Assembly (NCBI GenBank): GCA_021730635.1
Contig: JAJNNC010000006.1
Location: forward strand, 310,001 to 374,000
DNA length: 64,000 bases
Origin: Catalimonadaceae bacterium JC749
GTDB taxonomy: Bacteria; Bacteroidota; Bacteroidia; Cytophagales; Cyclobacteriaceae
Direction: 5' to 3'
Under the pieces are notes generated by a model. The model had not been told where the DNA came from, ran no database searches, and was given only the letters and a program-made list of their open reading frames with translations. A program made the position numbers and the translations under genes. Below are positions 55,801 through 64,000 of this stretch, in pieces (position 1 is the stretch's first letter; each line of letters opens with the position of its first letter).

Positions 55801-56874
55801 CTTGAATTTATAGATACCATCACCAAAAGAGCCAAACCACATATTACCTTCCCTGTCTTTGTAGATGGTGTGAATGGTGGAACCAGTGAGTGCCAGACTT
55901 TTAGGGTCTACCTGCCGGGTTAGGGGATCAAAACTGAAAGCCCCGCTGGTAGTCCCTACCCAGAGCATGCCCCGGTTGTCTCTGGCCAGCGAGAAGGTTC
56001 GCTCAAAATCAGGTACCTCCAGGGTCAGCCTTTCCATCTGCCCGGTGGGCAGGTCATAGCGGACAATTCTTCTGAGATCCAGTAACCATAAGGTTTGGTC
56101 CTCTAAGAGCAGGTCTGAAAAATGGTAAAGCGGTTCTTCCTGTGGTTCCAACAAGGGCGTTATGGTTTGATAGTCCCATTGGTACACCCCGCCCTGATAG
56201 GTACAGAGCCACAGCAAACCCTGATCATCCTGTAGCAGTCTTTTGATATACTGACCGCTGATTTCTTCATTAAACGCCTGGTCTGATTCCGTAAAAATGA
56301 TGGAATCTCCCGTGAAAGTGGCCATGGTATTAAATTCCATCAACAGATGAACCTGGCCAGCGGTGTCTTCCCAGATATGACGAACAGACATCACGGCACC
56401 ACTGCTATCCCGGGGCTGATAGGTATGAAAAGTGTCGCCATTATAAACCGTTAACCCCATGTTGGAACCGATCATTACCTCCTGACGGCTATTTTCAAAG
56501 AGAAACAGCAGATTGTTTCCGGCCAGACCATCCTGTACATAGTAATTGGTAAAGGTATGCCCGTCGAAACGGCTCAGGCCACCTGCCGTGGCGATCCACA
56601 GGTTGCCAAAATGATCCTGCATGAAATGATTGACAGAGGATTGTACCAGCCCGTTTTCCACCTCATACTGGGCAAAACTGTAACTCTGTGCCCGCGCTAC
56701 CTGAAAAGTGCAGACCAGCCCTAAGACCCAAAGCAGGGATAGCCGACAGGCATGCCCGAAAGGATGGATGATTCTCAAGGTGGATCCCTGCTGCATCATC
56801 CCGCTCAGAGGCTGTAAGAATCTGCTGAAAGTGACAGGAGGCTTTTTCCAAAAGCGGTCAACACCTACTAACAT
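52864..56874 (-). CDS. Propeller-sensor histidine kinase (periplasmic beta-propeller, Y_Y_Y, PAS-PAS, HisKA_3)
   Basis: 1,336 aa from ATG 56874. A further in-frame start (MQQGSTLRI, about 56796) would put the signal sequence closer to the terminus. After the signal (LWVLGLVCTFQVARAQ) come many propeller repeats of the W-x-G-T/S type (NLWIATAGGLSRFDG; QIWLGTLYGLNRFDG; DLWLGSYGSGVDRY). The Y_Y_Y domain (QYRFMLENFDTGW) and one membrane helix (FYVLLLTGLTILIRLYILW) follow. Cytoplasmic parts are a coiled coil, PAS 1 (VIFRTDFNGNLTFLNHRWQE), PAS 2, HisKA_3 with phosphoacceptor His in QDFHDEMGNNL, and HATPase_c (KEALTNSLKYS; SDDGIGF). Kinase of the two-component system with the downstream regulator. 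The receiver is not fused, unlike many relatives. Confidence 0.9.
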   Translation of the reverse strand: MLVGVDRFWKKPPVTFSRFLQPLSGMMQQGSTLRIIHPFGHACRLSLLWVLGLVCTFQVARAQSYSFAQYEVENGLVQSSVNHFMQDHFGNLWIATAGGLSRFDGHTFTNYYVQDGLAGNNLLFLFENSRQEVMIGSNMGLTVYNGDTFHTYQPRDSSGAVMSVRHIWEDTAGQVHLLMEFNTMATFTGDSIIFTESDQAFNEEISGQYIKRLLQDDQGLLWLCTYQGGVYQWDYQTITPLLEPQEEPLYHFSDLLLEDQTLWLLDLRRIVRYDLPTGQMERLTLEVPDFERTFSLARDNRGMLWVGTTSGAFSFDPLTRQVDPKSLALTGSTIHTIYKDREGNMWFGSFGDGIYKFKGRLFTKLRKEEGLKVKTIMGLTRDSRGDLWLGSYGSGVDRYRQGKIDHFGISEGLSSEFVSCVVEDSVGQIWLGTLYGLNRFDGKKFTNYYVEDGLPASMVYTALRDSQNRLWFGTYRGAIRYEKGRFQPLYDEKDSLFKAAVTSMIELPDGDLIFVAEQEVYRYHEGKVRLLLPARLFQNEAVTAVVLDKNNHLLFSTMNGLLYHYDTETRDFYLLNKKNKIPQIMIYSMVYAEDQSLLIGTQRGIFRFFFHADGEIDEVVQYGKNEGFLGVEANANAIHKEPDGSIWFGTVNGAYKFNPGEVEHNKDEVPTHLTGVRLFYETVDWTQFTDSVSQWYDIPQNLSLQYDNNHLVFTFKAISFTNHDAVQYRFMLENFDTGWSPETDRTEAVYANIPPGTYTFKVKAKNYNGVWSETPTTFSFVILPPFWQTWWFYVLLLTGLTILIRLYILWKLRQERQQRLHLEKVVLSRTSEIKALNDSLEIRVKERTAELEFSNKKFEVEFNLRKLDQERLARQEKEYRMLVNNLREVIFRTDFNGNLTFLNHRWQEYTGYTLKEALGTHFTQYLHFEEKKKQLRAFYALMKEEIPYFEVELRVHRKDGYSFWAKVSARPEYDEEGNLIGTYGSLVDVDQRKRAEFALKGSEEKYKFLAENTQDIITLHDPDLKYVYVSPRIREVAGHEPQDLLGKRSLDFLHPDDQEIYLTFRNEVIQEKVNKGRILRFRNKDGEYHYYETFLKPILDEYGRLKNFISSSRDVTEKVILSKEIEKVRKKVAQDFHDEMGNNLASISVLSQIIQTKLGNQKNGIEALLTKIDTAAKNLFHGTRDFIWAIDPKNDNLKEVYFNLKDFGEDLFDNTGINFYASYESEEEDENLKLPSGWSRQIVLIYKEALTNSLKYSRASHVCMDFRLKMESFQIALSDDGIGFTVMPDRAHYRGLQNMEDRASKINVCLTIASKVQNGTQILLQGKITQNGVLKY

Positions 56875-56961
56875 GTTGTATTTCAATCATTTTAAAGATA
56901 TAAATATACGCATTTTGAGCGAATTCAATACAGAATAAATGCCTGCAATCCCTAATAGGCT

Positions 56962-56980
56962 TACCCCAATTTGGGGGATT
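56962..56980. promoter_or_regulatory. Palindromic operator-like site 3 (kinase/GT39 spacer)
   Basis: TACCCCAATTTGGGGGATT. The palindrome CCCCAATTTGGGG is perfect at 56964-56976 and centred on 56970. It lies 88 bp upstream of the kinase ATG and 13 or 73 bp upstream of the glycosyltransferase start. On the plus strand T6 follows, so a hairpin terminator is an alternative, but it has no gene to terminate there. Confidence 0.6.
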
Positions 56981-57052
56981 TTTTACTGACGCATGGCTTA
57001 TACAGTCATTAAATTTTTTAGTTTTGCTGGCGAAAAGATATTGACGAATTGC

Positions 57053-58672
57053 ATGAATCCTTTTCCTGTAAAAGAAGCGCCTGTTCCCTTACAGCAGACA
57101 GAAAAGCGGTTGAGTCTGGTGGCTACTTTCCTGCTGATAGCAGGGTTGTTTATTCATCTGGGGATGGTACCCCTGCGGCTGGAAGAACCCAGAAGGGCTC
57201 TGATTGCGCTGGAAATGATCTTCAATGATAACTTCATCGTGCCTACAGAAATGGGAGAGTACTACTATAAAAAACCTCCCTTGTACAACTGGCTGATCAT
57301 AGGAGGGTATCAACTGTTTGGGCAATACTCTGAATATGCCTGCCGTTTCTTTTCTGTTCTGTCCTACCTGGGGATGGGCTTTCTGATCTTTCTGATTGGT
57401 AAACGACACGTAGGGCAGCGCTTTGCCACCTACAGTGCGCTGCTCTTTCTGGTGTCTGCCGATCTGTTATTTTATTTTACAACCACCGCCGGTGAGATCG
57501 ATCTGTTTTATTCCTTTCTGACCCTGGCCAGTTTCTTTTCCCTCTTTCATTTTTATGAAAAAAGGCAGTATACACTCCTTTTTTTGCTGACTTATTTATT
57601 TGGAGCCCTGGGTACCCTCACCAAAGGCTTTCCTTCTATGGTATTCTTGGGTATCTCTCTGCCCGTATTTTTCCTGTATCACCGGGATTTTAAACGATTA
57701 TTTACCCTAGCGCATCTGAGTGGCCTATCACTTTACAGTGTCATCGTTGTCGGTTATTTCTGGCTGTATGCCCAATACAACGGACTGGACCAATATTTTG
57801 CCGCCCTCTGGTCACAATCCAGTGAACGGACTGTGCTGGAAAACAGCCTGCTGTCGGCGGTAGGTCACTTGTTTATCTTCCCTTTGGAAACGCTGAAAAA
57901 CATTGCCCCGGCTTCCCTGCTCATCATTTTTCTGTTCAGGAAGCGATGGCTGGCTACCTTGCAAAAGAACAGGCTCATTGTATTTTCAATACTGATCTTT
58001 GTCAGCAATATTCTTATCTACTGGATCTCACCAGGTACCCGCTCCCGGTATGTGTACATGCTTTACCCCTTTCCTGTCATGGTGCTTACCTACGCTTATT
58101 TTTATTTTCTGGACCATCAGACAGGAGAGGTTACGCACACGTGGCAGCATCGTATTTTCACCCGTGTTGTTACCGTTTTAATAATTCTTGCAGTGCTTAC
58201 TTGCCTGTCGCTCCCCTGGATTCCTTCGCTACAGGAAATCCCGTACCTGATTTGGTTAGTGATACTCTTTGCACCAGTGTTGGGTATGTTGCTATGGTTT
58301 CATCTGAAAGCGCCCGCTTACAGTCTGCTACAGATCATAGGGTTGGCTATCTTGCTCAGATTGCTGTTTGACTTTACCATCCTACCCTATCGGGCTACGC
58401 ATACGGGCGCCTATCAGGATCAGCAGGACGCCCAGGCAATCCATCAGTTGGTTCAGGAACATTCATTGCACTTATGGGAAGACACCCGTTTTTCTTTGTC
58501 CACCGTTTTTTATATTGAAAGAGCAAGAGAAAAAGTGCTGGCAAGGTCTTACCAGCCGAACACCCGGGATTTTTTTCTGGCAGACCAGGCCCTGTTATAC
58601 GGTCAGGAGTATGAAGTTTTGTATACTTTTCAATATGATAACCGGGATTTCTTTCTCATTAAATTCAGATAA
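57053..58672 (+). CDS. GT39/ArnT-like glycosyltransferase, multi-spanning
   Basis: 539 aa from ATG 57053 (MNPFPVKEAP); the ATG at 56993 adds 20 residues and is a possible start. Around ten membrane helices. The GT-C signature lies in the first extracytoplasmic loop: MVPLRLEEPRRALIALEMIF then EYYYKKPPLYNWLIIGGYQL, with the conserved E-P-R and K-P-P-L. It transfers a lipid-linked sugar to a target outside the membrane, as ArnT or PMT-like enzymes do. The flippase-like gene starts directly at its stop codon, so they form an operon. Confidence 0.85.
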   Translation: MNPFPVKEAPVPLQQTEKRLSLVATFLLIAGLFIHLGMVPLRLEEPRRALIALEMIFNDNFIVPTEMGEYYYKKPPLYNWLIIGGYQLFGQYSEYACRFFSVLSYLGMGFLIFLIGKRHVGQRFATYSALLFLVSADLLFYFTTTAGEIDLFYSFLTLASFFSLFHFYEKRQYTLLFLLTYLFGALGTLTKGFPSMVFLGISLPVFFLYHRDFKRLFTLAHLSGLSLYSVIVVGYFWLYAQYNGLDQYFAALWSQSSERTVLENSLLSAVGHLFIFPLETLKNIAPASLLIIFLFRKRWLATLQKNRLIVFSILIFVSNILIYWISPGTRSRYVYMLYPFPVMVLTYAYFYFLDHQTGEVTHTWQHRIFTRVVTVLIILAVLTCLSLPWIPSLQEIPYLIWLVILFAPVLGMLLWFHLKAPAYSLLQIIGLAILLRLLFDFTILPYRATHTGAYQDQQDAQAIHQLVQEHSLHLWEDTRFSLSTVFYIERAREKVLARSYQPNTRDFFLADQALLYGQEYEVLYTFQYDNRDFFLIKFR

Positions 58673-59593
58673 GTGTCAGCCAACCCAACGACTCCGCCCC
58701 CTGTGAAAAGATCTCCTGCCAAACGGTACATCAGTTTCCTGCTGAAGCTGATCTTAACGGTTGGGTCTTTGTATTTTGTATTTAAGAAAATTGATTTTCA
58801 ACAGGTAGTGGCTACCATGGCTTCTACCAAGCTGTTTTATTTTCTGCTGGCTCTGCTGGCTTTCAATATTTCCAAAATTGTAGCGGCTTTCCGGATCAAG
58901 GCGTATTATGAGGCGATTGGGATTTCCTTATCCAACAGCTTTAATATCAAGCTCATGTATCTGGGTATGTTCTATAATTTGTTTTTACCGGGAAGTATCG
59001 GGGGCGATGGGTATAAGGTGTATCTGTTAAGGCAACAGCATACCGTCAAAACAAAGTATATTATCAGTGCTACCCTGCTGGACCGGTTGAGTGGCTTAGC
59101 CCTGCTTCTGTTGCTGGCGGGCATCTTCCTGCTCCTGAGCACTTTTACGCCACCCATCCCCTATTATCGACTGCTGACAGCCCTGACGACGCTGCTGGTG
59201 ATACCGGTCTACTATCTGGGTAATAAGCTCTTTTTTCCGGTCTTTCTGAAAAAATTTATCGTTACCACTCATCTGTCTTTCTGGGTACAGATAGGGCAGG
59301 CTGTGGCGGCTGTCTTTCTTTTGTTAGCCGTTTCTATCCAGGAAAGTTATACCGACTATCTGACTTTGTTCATGGTTTCCTCCGTAGTAGCCGTATTTCC
59401 TTTTACCATCGGCGGCGTGGGTGCCCGGGAACTGGTATTTCTGTACGGGTACCACTATCTGGATATTCACCAGGAAACAGCCATCACCTTTACCCTTCTC
59501 TTTTTCTTCGTCACAGCGCTGTCTTCCCTTTTCGGATTGTTCTTTGCCTACGGCCTGGATAAGCCTGTCCCTGTACCGGTAGAAGAAAAATAG
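58673..59593 (+). CDS. LPG-synthase/flippase-like (UPF0104) membrane protein
   Basis: 306 aa from GTG 58673, immediately after the TAA of the glycosyltransferase gene. Eight or so membrane helices (YISFLLKLILTVGSLYFVFK; ALLAFNISKIVAAFRIKAYY). It has the UPF0104/AglD family features YNLFLPGSIGGDGYKVYLLR, TLLDRLSGLALLLLLAGIFL and FTIGGVGARELVFLYGYHYL. Members are thought to move or use lipid-linked substrates, probably the donor for the GT39 enzyme. Confidence 0.85.
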   Translation: MSANPTTPPPVKRSPAKRYISFLLKLILTVGSLYFVFKKIDFQQVVATMASTKLFYFLLALLAFNISKIVAAFRIKAYYEAIGISLSNSFNIKLMYLGMFYNLFLPGSIGGDGYKVYLLRQQHTVKTKYIISATLLDRLSGLALLLLLAGIFLLLSTFTPPIPYYRLLTALTTLLVIPVYYLGNKLFFPVFLKKFIVTTHLSFWVQIGQAVAAVFLLLAVSIQESYTDYLTLFMVSSVVAVFPFTIGGVGARELVFLYGYHYLDIHQETAITFTLLFFFVTALSSLFGLFFAYGLDKPVPVPVEEK

Positions 59594-59607
59594 AAGGTTG
59601 ACATTCC

Positions 59608-60561
59608 TCAGACAGGCTTTGCCAGTGCCTCCATCCAGGTAAGGATGGGCTTTTTGCTATGGTATAGCCCTTTATAATGTAGGCTTTCTTCCGGCATGGT
59701 GGCTACAGCCTGATGTAGTGCTGAAAGCCTCTCCTTATCAAGCGTTCTCACTTCCTGGAAATACGTTCTGATGGTAAACAACAGGGCTTGTACGTCCGGA
59801 AACCCGGTGAGTGTTTGTCGTTCTACTCTCACAAAAAGGGAAGGATGCTGAGGATCAAAATGACGCCCCTGCCACGCCTTAGGATCTACGCCAGCAGGCG
59901 GCTCCGGATGGTGGTTGAGGCGATCATCGGTGCCGAGGCCCCACGCAAAACGAACATAGGTACCTCCTTGCAACAGGGTCTTGAGCATGGGCTGGTACCG
60001 TGCCCGCAAAGCCTCCATACCGGCTACTGGCGCATGGACTTCTGCAAAAGGTTTGCCTATTTTTTCGGCAGGTGCCCAGTGGTTAGGGGCACAGAGGTGG
60101 ATGGCAGACAGGTAATCCTTTGTGTCGTGTACCTGCCAGATCGCCAGATCTTCCGGTACCTGGCTGGCCAGGGCATCCAACAGTGAAAGGTAATGGCTAG
60201 GGGCAAGGAGCTGAGACTGCTGATCATACAGGATGGTTTCCCCAGTGAGCTGGTTGGTCATACTACGGCTTCCATTACTTTCTTCCTCCTGAAAATATTG
60301 GGGATAATTGTGGAGGAGCTGGCTGGCAATAAAATGGGTGATGACGGCCAAAGTGTTGGCCTGCTCTCTTTCCCGCCGATAGTATTTTTGAATGTTTTCT
60401 GACCGGCAGGCCAGCTTATTCTGACGAAAAAGGTGGTAATCGCCTCCTATCTGAAAGACCTGATGGTCAGGAGGTCCGTTTCCAAAATCAGTACCCAGCT
60501 TTTTGAGTCCGGGCGCTACTGTGTATTGTACATGGGCATAAGGGAAATAATGAGGCATCAT
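59608..60561 (-). CDS. DUF3445 / heme-dependent oxidative N-demethylase-like protein
   Basis: 317 aa. Matches the DUF3445 (HODM alpha) pattern along its length: FQIGGDYHLFRQNKLACRSE, then LSAIHLCAPNHWAPAEKIGK, then RVERQTLTGFPDVQALLFTI and the end LHYKGLYHSKKPILTWME. The C-A-P-[NS]-x-W-x-P-x-E/x-K-x-G block and R-x-E-R-Q-T-L are the family signature. Described members use heme to oxidatively demethylate small amines. Convergent with the flippase-like gene; downstream (52 bp) of the start of no other gene on its strand, so probably single. Confidence 0.83.
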   Translation of the reverse strand: MMPHYFPYAHVQYTVAPGLKKLGTDFGNGPPDHQVFQIGGDYHLFRQNKLACRSENIQKYYRREREQANTLAVITHFIASQLLHNYPQYFQEEESNGSRSMTNQLTGETILYDQQSQLLAPSHYLSLLDALASQVPEDLAIWQVHDTKDYLSAIHLCAPNHWAPAEKIGKPFAEVHAPVAGMEALRARYQPMLKTLLQGGTYVRFAWGLGTDDRLNHHPEPPAGVDPKAWQGRHFDPQHPSLFVRVERQTLTGFPDVQALLFTIRTYFQEVRTLDKERLSALHQAVATMPEESLHYKGLYHSKKPILTWMEALAKPV

Positions 60562-60612
60562 GCAGTATAAAGGATTTCCCGGAAAAAAGATTCCGGAAAA
60601 TCCATACTTGTT

Positions 60613-63600
60613 TTAAGGTATCATCGGTTGCTGAGGCTGGAAATAAATCCAATCCAGGGCAAAAAGGTTCTGTGCTTTCACCGTATCGTGGGTAAAGACA
60701 AAGTAGAGATCATGAACTCCCTGTGTTGCCTTTACTGCCGCTTCGACTTCATGAAAATCGCGTCTTTCCTGTGAGGGAGCCACCGCTACCTGGCTGACCA
60801 CCGGGCCATCAGGTTTGTCCAATCGCAGACTGATGGTTCCTCCCTCCGGACCCGCCCCTACCTGATAGGTCAAGGCGGTAATATGAGAAAGGTCTATGTC
60901 TTTGAAGACAATATAAGACCCATCCTGTATGTTGCTGACAAAAGCGAAAGCACCTCCGTTGGGCCTTTGTCTTTGTACATTTTTAAAAGCTTCATAATCT
61001 TCCGCCTGCACTTTAGGATGCCGCAGTGTCAGCAGTTTACGGCTGGCAATCGCCGGCATGCCATTGGCACCCTGGTCTGTATAGCTGACAGACAAGAAGT
61101 AGCGCCCTTCTTCATCGGCAGCCCCATGTCTGTTGAGCACGAAAGTCCCTTTCAAAGGGATGCCAGCCTGTGCCTGCTGCCCCTCATCGGCCAGTGATAA
61201 AATATATTTGACCATTTCTACTGTTTCTTCTGCTGTATGCTGGGGATGCGCGGCCATCATGCTATGTCCCCAGTTGCCATTGCCTCCTGTGATGATCTTC
61301 TCAGCCAGCATATTAATGGCACCCGTATCTTCATAATACCGTTCTGCGATCTGTACATAACTAGGTCCGATGGATGTCTGTGACAAGGCATGGCAGGATT
61401 TACAATCGCTGCCATCCATCAGGTTTTTTCCTTTCAAAAAAGGAGTCACCATAGCATTGGGACCTAATAGTGCCAGGTCTTTGCTCTCCTGCATATAATC
61501 AAAAGTGACGTTGACACGGGAAGGGTCTATCTTACCGGTTTCTGTGCTGCCATCTTCCTGATCCTCTACCTTAATCTGATAGGAGAGGCGTGTATTATTG
61601 TAAAAGAAACTCTGATTACCCTCGAAGGCTACCTCGATGGCGGGCGGGGCATTGCCTACCTTGATTTCTGTCTGCGCTGTTGCCGTATTGCCAGCCTCAT
61701 CGGTCACTATCAATGTGGGCGTATAGATACCAGGCTTTTCAAACGTGAAGGAAGTTTCTGCTTCTTCAGATTGCACTTCCTCTCCCTCAAATTTCCAGGC
61801 ATAAGTCAGGGCGTCACTCTCATCATAATCAAAAGAACCTGCCGCTGAAAACTGGGCCGTAAAGGGAGCCGCCCCATTTTTCTGATGGACAGCGATCTCA
61901 GCCACCGGCTTACGGTTTCCTTCTGCATACTCGATCTTTACCAACCTGGCTTCATCATTCTTCGCGAAATAATTAGCGCCGTATTCCAACAGGTACATAG
62001 CACCATCCGGTCCGAATTCCATGTCGATGGGCTTGGAAACGGGCATATCCGGCAAAAAAGGTTCTATTTTGACAGGATGTCCCTCTTCATCAAAAGTGAC
62101 TACTTTGATCCAGCTTCTGGCCCATTCATAGATAAAGAACTTACCGTTATAGTAGTCAGGGAACTTCACAGAAGAATTCGGGTAACGATCCGAATAAAAG
62201 ATAGGACCTGCCATGGCAGAGCGTGAACCTGTACCCAGATTCGGCCAGATGTCGGACTCGCTGTAAGGATACCAGATCATGGCCCCTTTGGCAGGAGGCA
62301 ATTCCCGACTACCATAGTTGTAGGGAGAATCATTGACAGGATGTTCCGGGTCAAAATATTCTCCCGGGGTATTGGTCGTAAAATCCCAATCCGGATAGGC
62401 TTTATTATCCGCCACAAAATAGGGCCAGCCAAAATTACCTGCCTGCCGGGCCTGGTTCCACTCGTCATAACTTTGGGGACCCTGAATGCTGGCTTCTCCT
62501 ACATCCGGACCCACATCACCCCAATACAGCCAGTTTGTTTTCCAGTCGATGGCAATACGGAAAGGGTTCCGGCAACCCATGGCATAAATTTCCGGTCGAC
62601 CCAGGGAGCCATCTTTCGGAAACAGGTTGCCACTGGGAATGCTGTATGAGCCATCTTCGTTGACCCGGATTCTTAGTATTTTGCCTCTCAGATCCTGGGT
62701 ATTCCCGGAAGATTTCTGGGCGTCAAAAGGGCTACGCCCCGGTCTTTCATCGATGGGGGTATACCCATCCGACTCTTTGGAGCTGGTATTATCTCCGGTA
62801 GAAAGATAAAGCAGCCCATCAGGACCAAACTGGATAGAACCGCCGGTATGGCAACAGGTTTCCCGTTGGGTAGGTACCTCCAGGATAACTTTTTCACTGG
62901 AGAGGATGAGGCTGTCGTCGGCCAGGTAAAACCTTGACAGACGCTGCAAAGAATCCGGGTTGGGTGCCGAATAAAACAGGTATATTCTGCGGTTCATCTT
63001 AAATTTGGGGTCCAGGGCTACCCCCAGCATACCGTCTTCATAGTTTCCTTCTGTATTCACGTCAAAGCGAGCCAGCAGCTTCACCTGCTTGGTCTCCGGG
63101 TTATAGAGTTTTACTTCTCCCCTTCTTTGCACATAAATTACTTTACCATCGGGTAACACATCCAGCTCCATCGGCTCATTCAGATCACCATCCAGCACGA
63201 TGCGCGTAAAGCGGCTTTCGTCAGGCACCTGTAGTGATCGGGCTCTATCGTAATGCAGGCTATTGCTTCCGATGGAGGTTGTCAGCATTTCGGCCAGTTG
63301 CTCATCCGGAAAGTCTACCAGGGAAGAAAGAAAAGTAACTTGCCCTCCATCAAAGCTATGACTGCCCTGCCACTGCTTTTCTGTCTTTTCCTGTGTATTC
63401 ACCTGCGTTACCTTCACAGGATGCTCATCAGCCGGCGCCAGGGCTGTTATCATCCGGTCGTGCCAGGGCCACTGATAGGCTGGCTCCAGCATGGTATTCA
63501 CACCGATGATACCGCCACCGGCCTGTACGTATCGTTCCAGATCAGTCTGTTGCTTGTAGTTTAAGGCTTGTCCCGGTATGTCAAGAAAAACGACGGTGCT

Positions 63601-63813
63601 ATAAAACTGAAGCGTGTCTTCCCTGAGGAGAGAAAGGTTACTGGTAGTATCCACCCGGATAGCCTCGGTGGCACTGACCGACTGTAACTTCTGAATATCC
63701 CTTTCAATGTTGGTTTCCTTGGCATTGTAAAAGACAAGTAGTTTCTTTTCCTGCAGGCGATGACCACAAGCCACCAACCAAAGCAAGCCTAAAATGCCAA
63801 TATAATGTTTCAT
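60613..63813 (-). CDS. Multidomain lipoprotein: ThuA-like, PQQ-type sugar dehydrogenase, PKD, cytochrome c, CBM6
   Basis: 1,066 aa from ATG 63813 (MKHYIGILGLLW). Lipobox LVACG. Domains in order: ThuA-like (KKLLVFYNAKETNIERDIQK; IPGQALNYKQQTDLERYVQA), about 25-200; soluble-quinoprotein beta-propeller (GDLNEPMELDVLPDGKVIYV; YEDGMLGVALDPKF; HTGGSIQFGPDGLLYLSTGD; GCRNPFRIAIDWKTNWLYWG), about 210-640; PKD (SFDYDESDALTYAWKFEG); cytochrome c with CKSCH in DGSDCKSCHALSQTSIGPSY; and CBM6-like (VQAEDYEAFKNVQ). It oxidises a sugar in the periplasm and passes electrons through its own heme. This fusion type is found in Bacteroidota and Planctomycetota. Confidence 0.9.
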   Translation of the reverse strand: MKHYIGILGLLWLVACGHRLQEKKLLVFYNAKETNIERDIQKLQSVSATEAIRVDTTSNLSLLREDTLQFYSTVVFLDIPGQALNYKQQTDLERYVQAGGGIIGVNTMLEPAYQWPWHDRMITALAPADEHPVKVTQVNTQEKTEKQWQGSHSFDGGQVTFLSSLVDFPDEQLAEMLTTSIGSNSLHYDRARSLQVPDESRFTRIVLDGDLNEPMELDVLPDGKVIYVQRRGEVKLYNPETKQVKLLARFDVNTEGNYEDGMLGVALDPKFKMNRRIYLFYSAPNPDSLQRLSRFYLADDSLILSSEKVILEVPTQRETCCHTGGSIQFGPDGLLYLSTGDNTSSKESDGYTPIDERPGRSPFDAQKSSGNTQDLRGKILRIRVNEDGSYSIPSGNLFPKDGSLGRPEIYAMGCRNPFRIAIDWKTNWLYWGDVGPDVGEASIQGPQSYDEWNQARQAGNFGWPYFVADNKAYPDWDFTTNTPGEYFDPEHPVNDSPYNYGSRELPPAKGAMIWYPYSESDIWPNLGTGSRSAMAGPIFYSDRYPNSSVKFPDYYNGKFFIYEWARSWIKVVTFDEEGHPVKIEPFLPDMPVSKPIDMEFGPDGAMYLLEYGANYFAKNDEARLVKIEYAEGNRKPVAEIAVHQKNGAAPFTAQFSAAGSFDYDESDALTYAWKFEGEEVQSEEAETSFTFEKPGIYTPTLIVTDEAGNTATAQTEIKVGNAPPAIEVAFEGNQSFFYNNTRLSYQIKVEDQEDGSTETGKIDPSRVNVTFDYMQESKDLALLGPNAMVTPFLKGKNLMDGSDCKSCHALSQTSIGPSYVQIAERYYEDTGAINMLAEKIITGGNGNWGHSMMAAHPQHTAEETVEMVKYILSLADEGQQAQAGIPLKGTFVLNRHGAADEEGRYFLSVSYTDQGANGMPAIASRKLLTLRHPKVQAEDYEAFKNVQRQRPNGGAFAFVSNIQDGSYIVFKDIDLSHITALTYQVGAGPEGGTISLRLDKPDGPVVSQVAVAPSQERRDFHEVEAAVKATQGVHDLYFVFTHDTVKAQNLFALDWIYFQPQQPMIP

Positions 63814-63881
63814 AAGTTGTAGGTTGAGGAGTGCTTTTTTTTGATACAACTTTCAAAATTAAAGAATTCACTTTAATAAAA

Positions 63882-63914
63882 AAATCAGCGAACTGTCTAC
63901 AGTGTCGCTGATTT
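63882..63914 (-). terminator. Strong terminator of a gene beyond the right edge
   Basis: AAATCAGCGA (63882-63891) pairs perfectly with TCGCTGATTT (63905-63914), and ACTGT/ACAGT extends the stem inside. On the minus strand the arm runs into a run of seven T (plus-strand A-run ending at 63884). It would end a minus-strand transcript entering from the right. Confidence 0.85.
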
Positions 63915-64000
63915 GATAGCATTACTTTTTGGAAAACAGAAAATGAGTCTGGCGTTCTCATCTCCAGGCTGACAATGAATGATAGGTTTCCTTACTGAGC

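Noticed and set aside
63704-63961. 85-aa minus-strand frame at the right end
   Set aside because: It runs through the strong terminator hairpin and the start of the quinoprotein gene in another frame.

Overview
The window looks like chromosome from a Bacteroidota bacterium, most likely of the Cytophagales or a close relative. The evidence is a SusC/SusD outer-membrane pair, many lipoproteins with Bacteroidota-style lipoboxes, a giant beta-propeller sensor kinase, promoter elements of the TAnnTTTG type, and moderate GC with AT-rich gaps. I saw no rRNA, tRNA or CRISPR array.

Positions 1-20,400 are an accessory, rearranged region. It starts with the tail of an XRE regulator. It then carries three regulator-plus-enzyme modules: AraC with acetyltransferase and hydrolase (plus a truncated SDR); HxlR divergent from hydrolase, SDR and an NTF2-like protein; and SDR, aldo/keto reductase, DoxX-like protein and AraC in one operon. 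Between them lie toxin-antitoxin genes and debris: a HigB-HigA chimera, an intact orphan HigA, a HEPN/nucleotidyltransferase pair, an Rpn nuclease tail, two copies of the 3' end of a surface-protein gene, and an internal piece of a thioredoxin-like gene. Several stretches of 50-160 bp occur twice, so this part has been shuffled by recombination.

Positions 20,400-33,200 are mixed. They hold a PAP2/haloperoxidase-like lipoprotein, a TolB-like/TPR fusion protein, a Tat-exported amidohydrolase and a 1.3-kb gene-poor gap. A macrolide-resistance unit follows: a short leader ORF with hairpins, a truncated MFS gene, an intact mph and a terminator. Then come a DUF433/DUF5615 toxin-antitoxin pair, an orphan nucleotidyltransferase and a Gfo/Idh/MocA oxidoreductase.

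Positions 33,600-64,000 look like stable genome: an M14 carboxypeptidase, an amidase, DUF2461, GNAT, an M48 protease, the SusCD pair with a strong terminator, a retropepsin-like protease, an operon of ECF sigma factor, 66-aa protein and MscS channel, several envelope proteins, a NarL-type response regulator with a 1,340-codon periplasmic-propeller histidine kinase, a GT39-like glycosyltransferase with a flippase-like partner, a DUF3445 protein and a multidomain PQQ-type sugar dehydrogenase lipoprotein. A recurring palindrome with a CCAATTTGG core sits upstream of the kinase/GT39 pair. It occurs once more upstream of SusCD/retropepsin, together with a more diverged copy, and may link them in one regulon.
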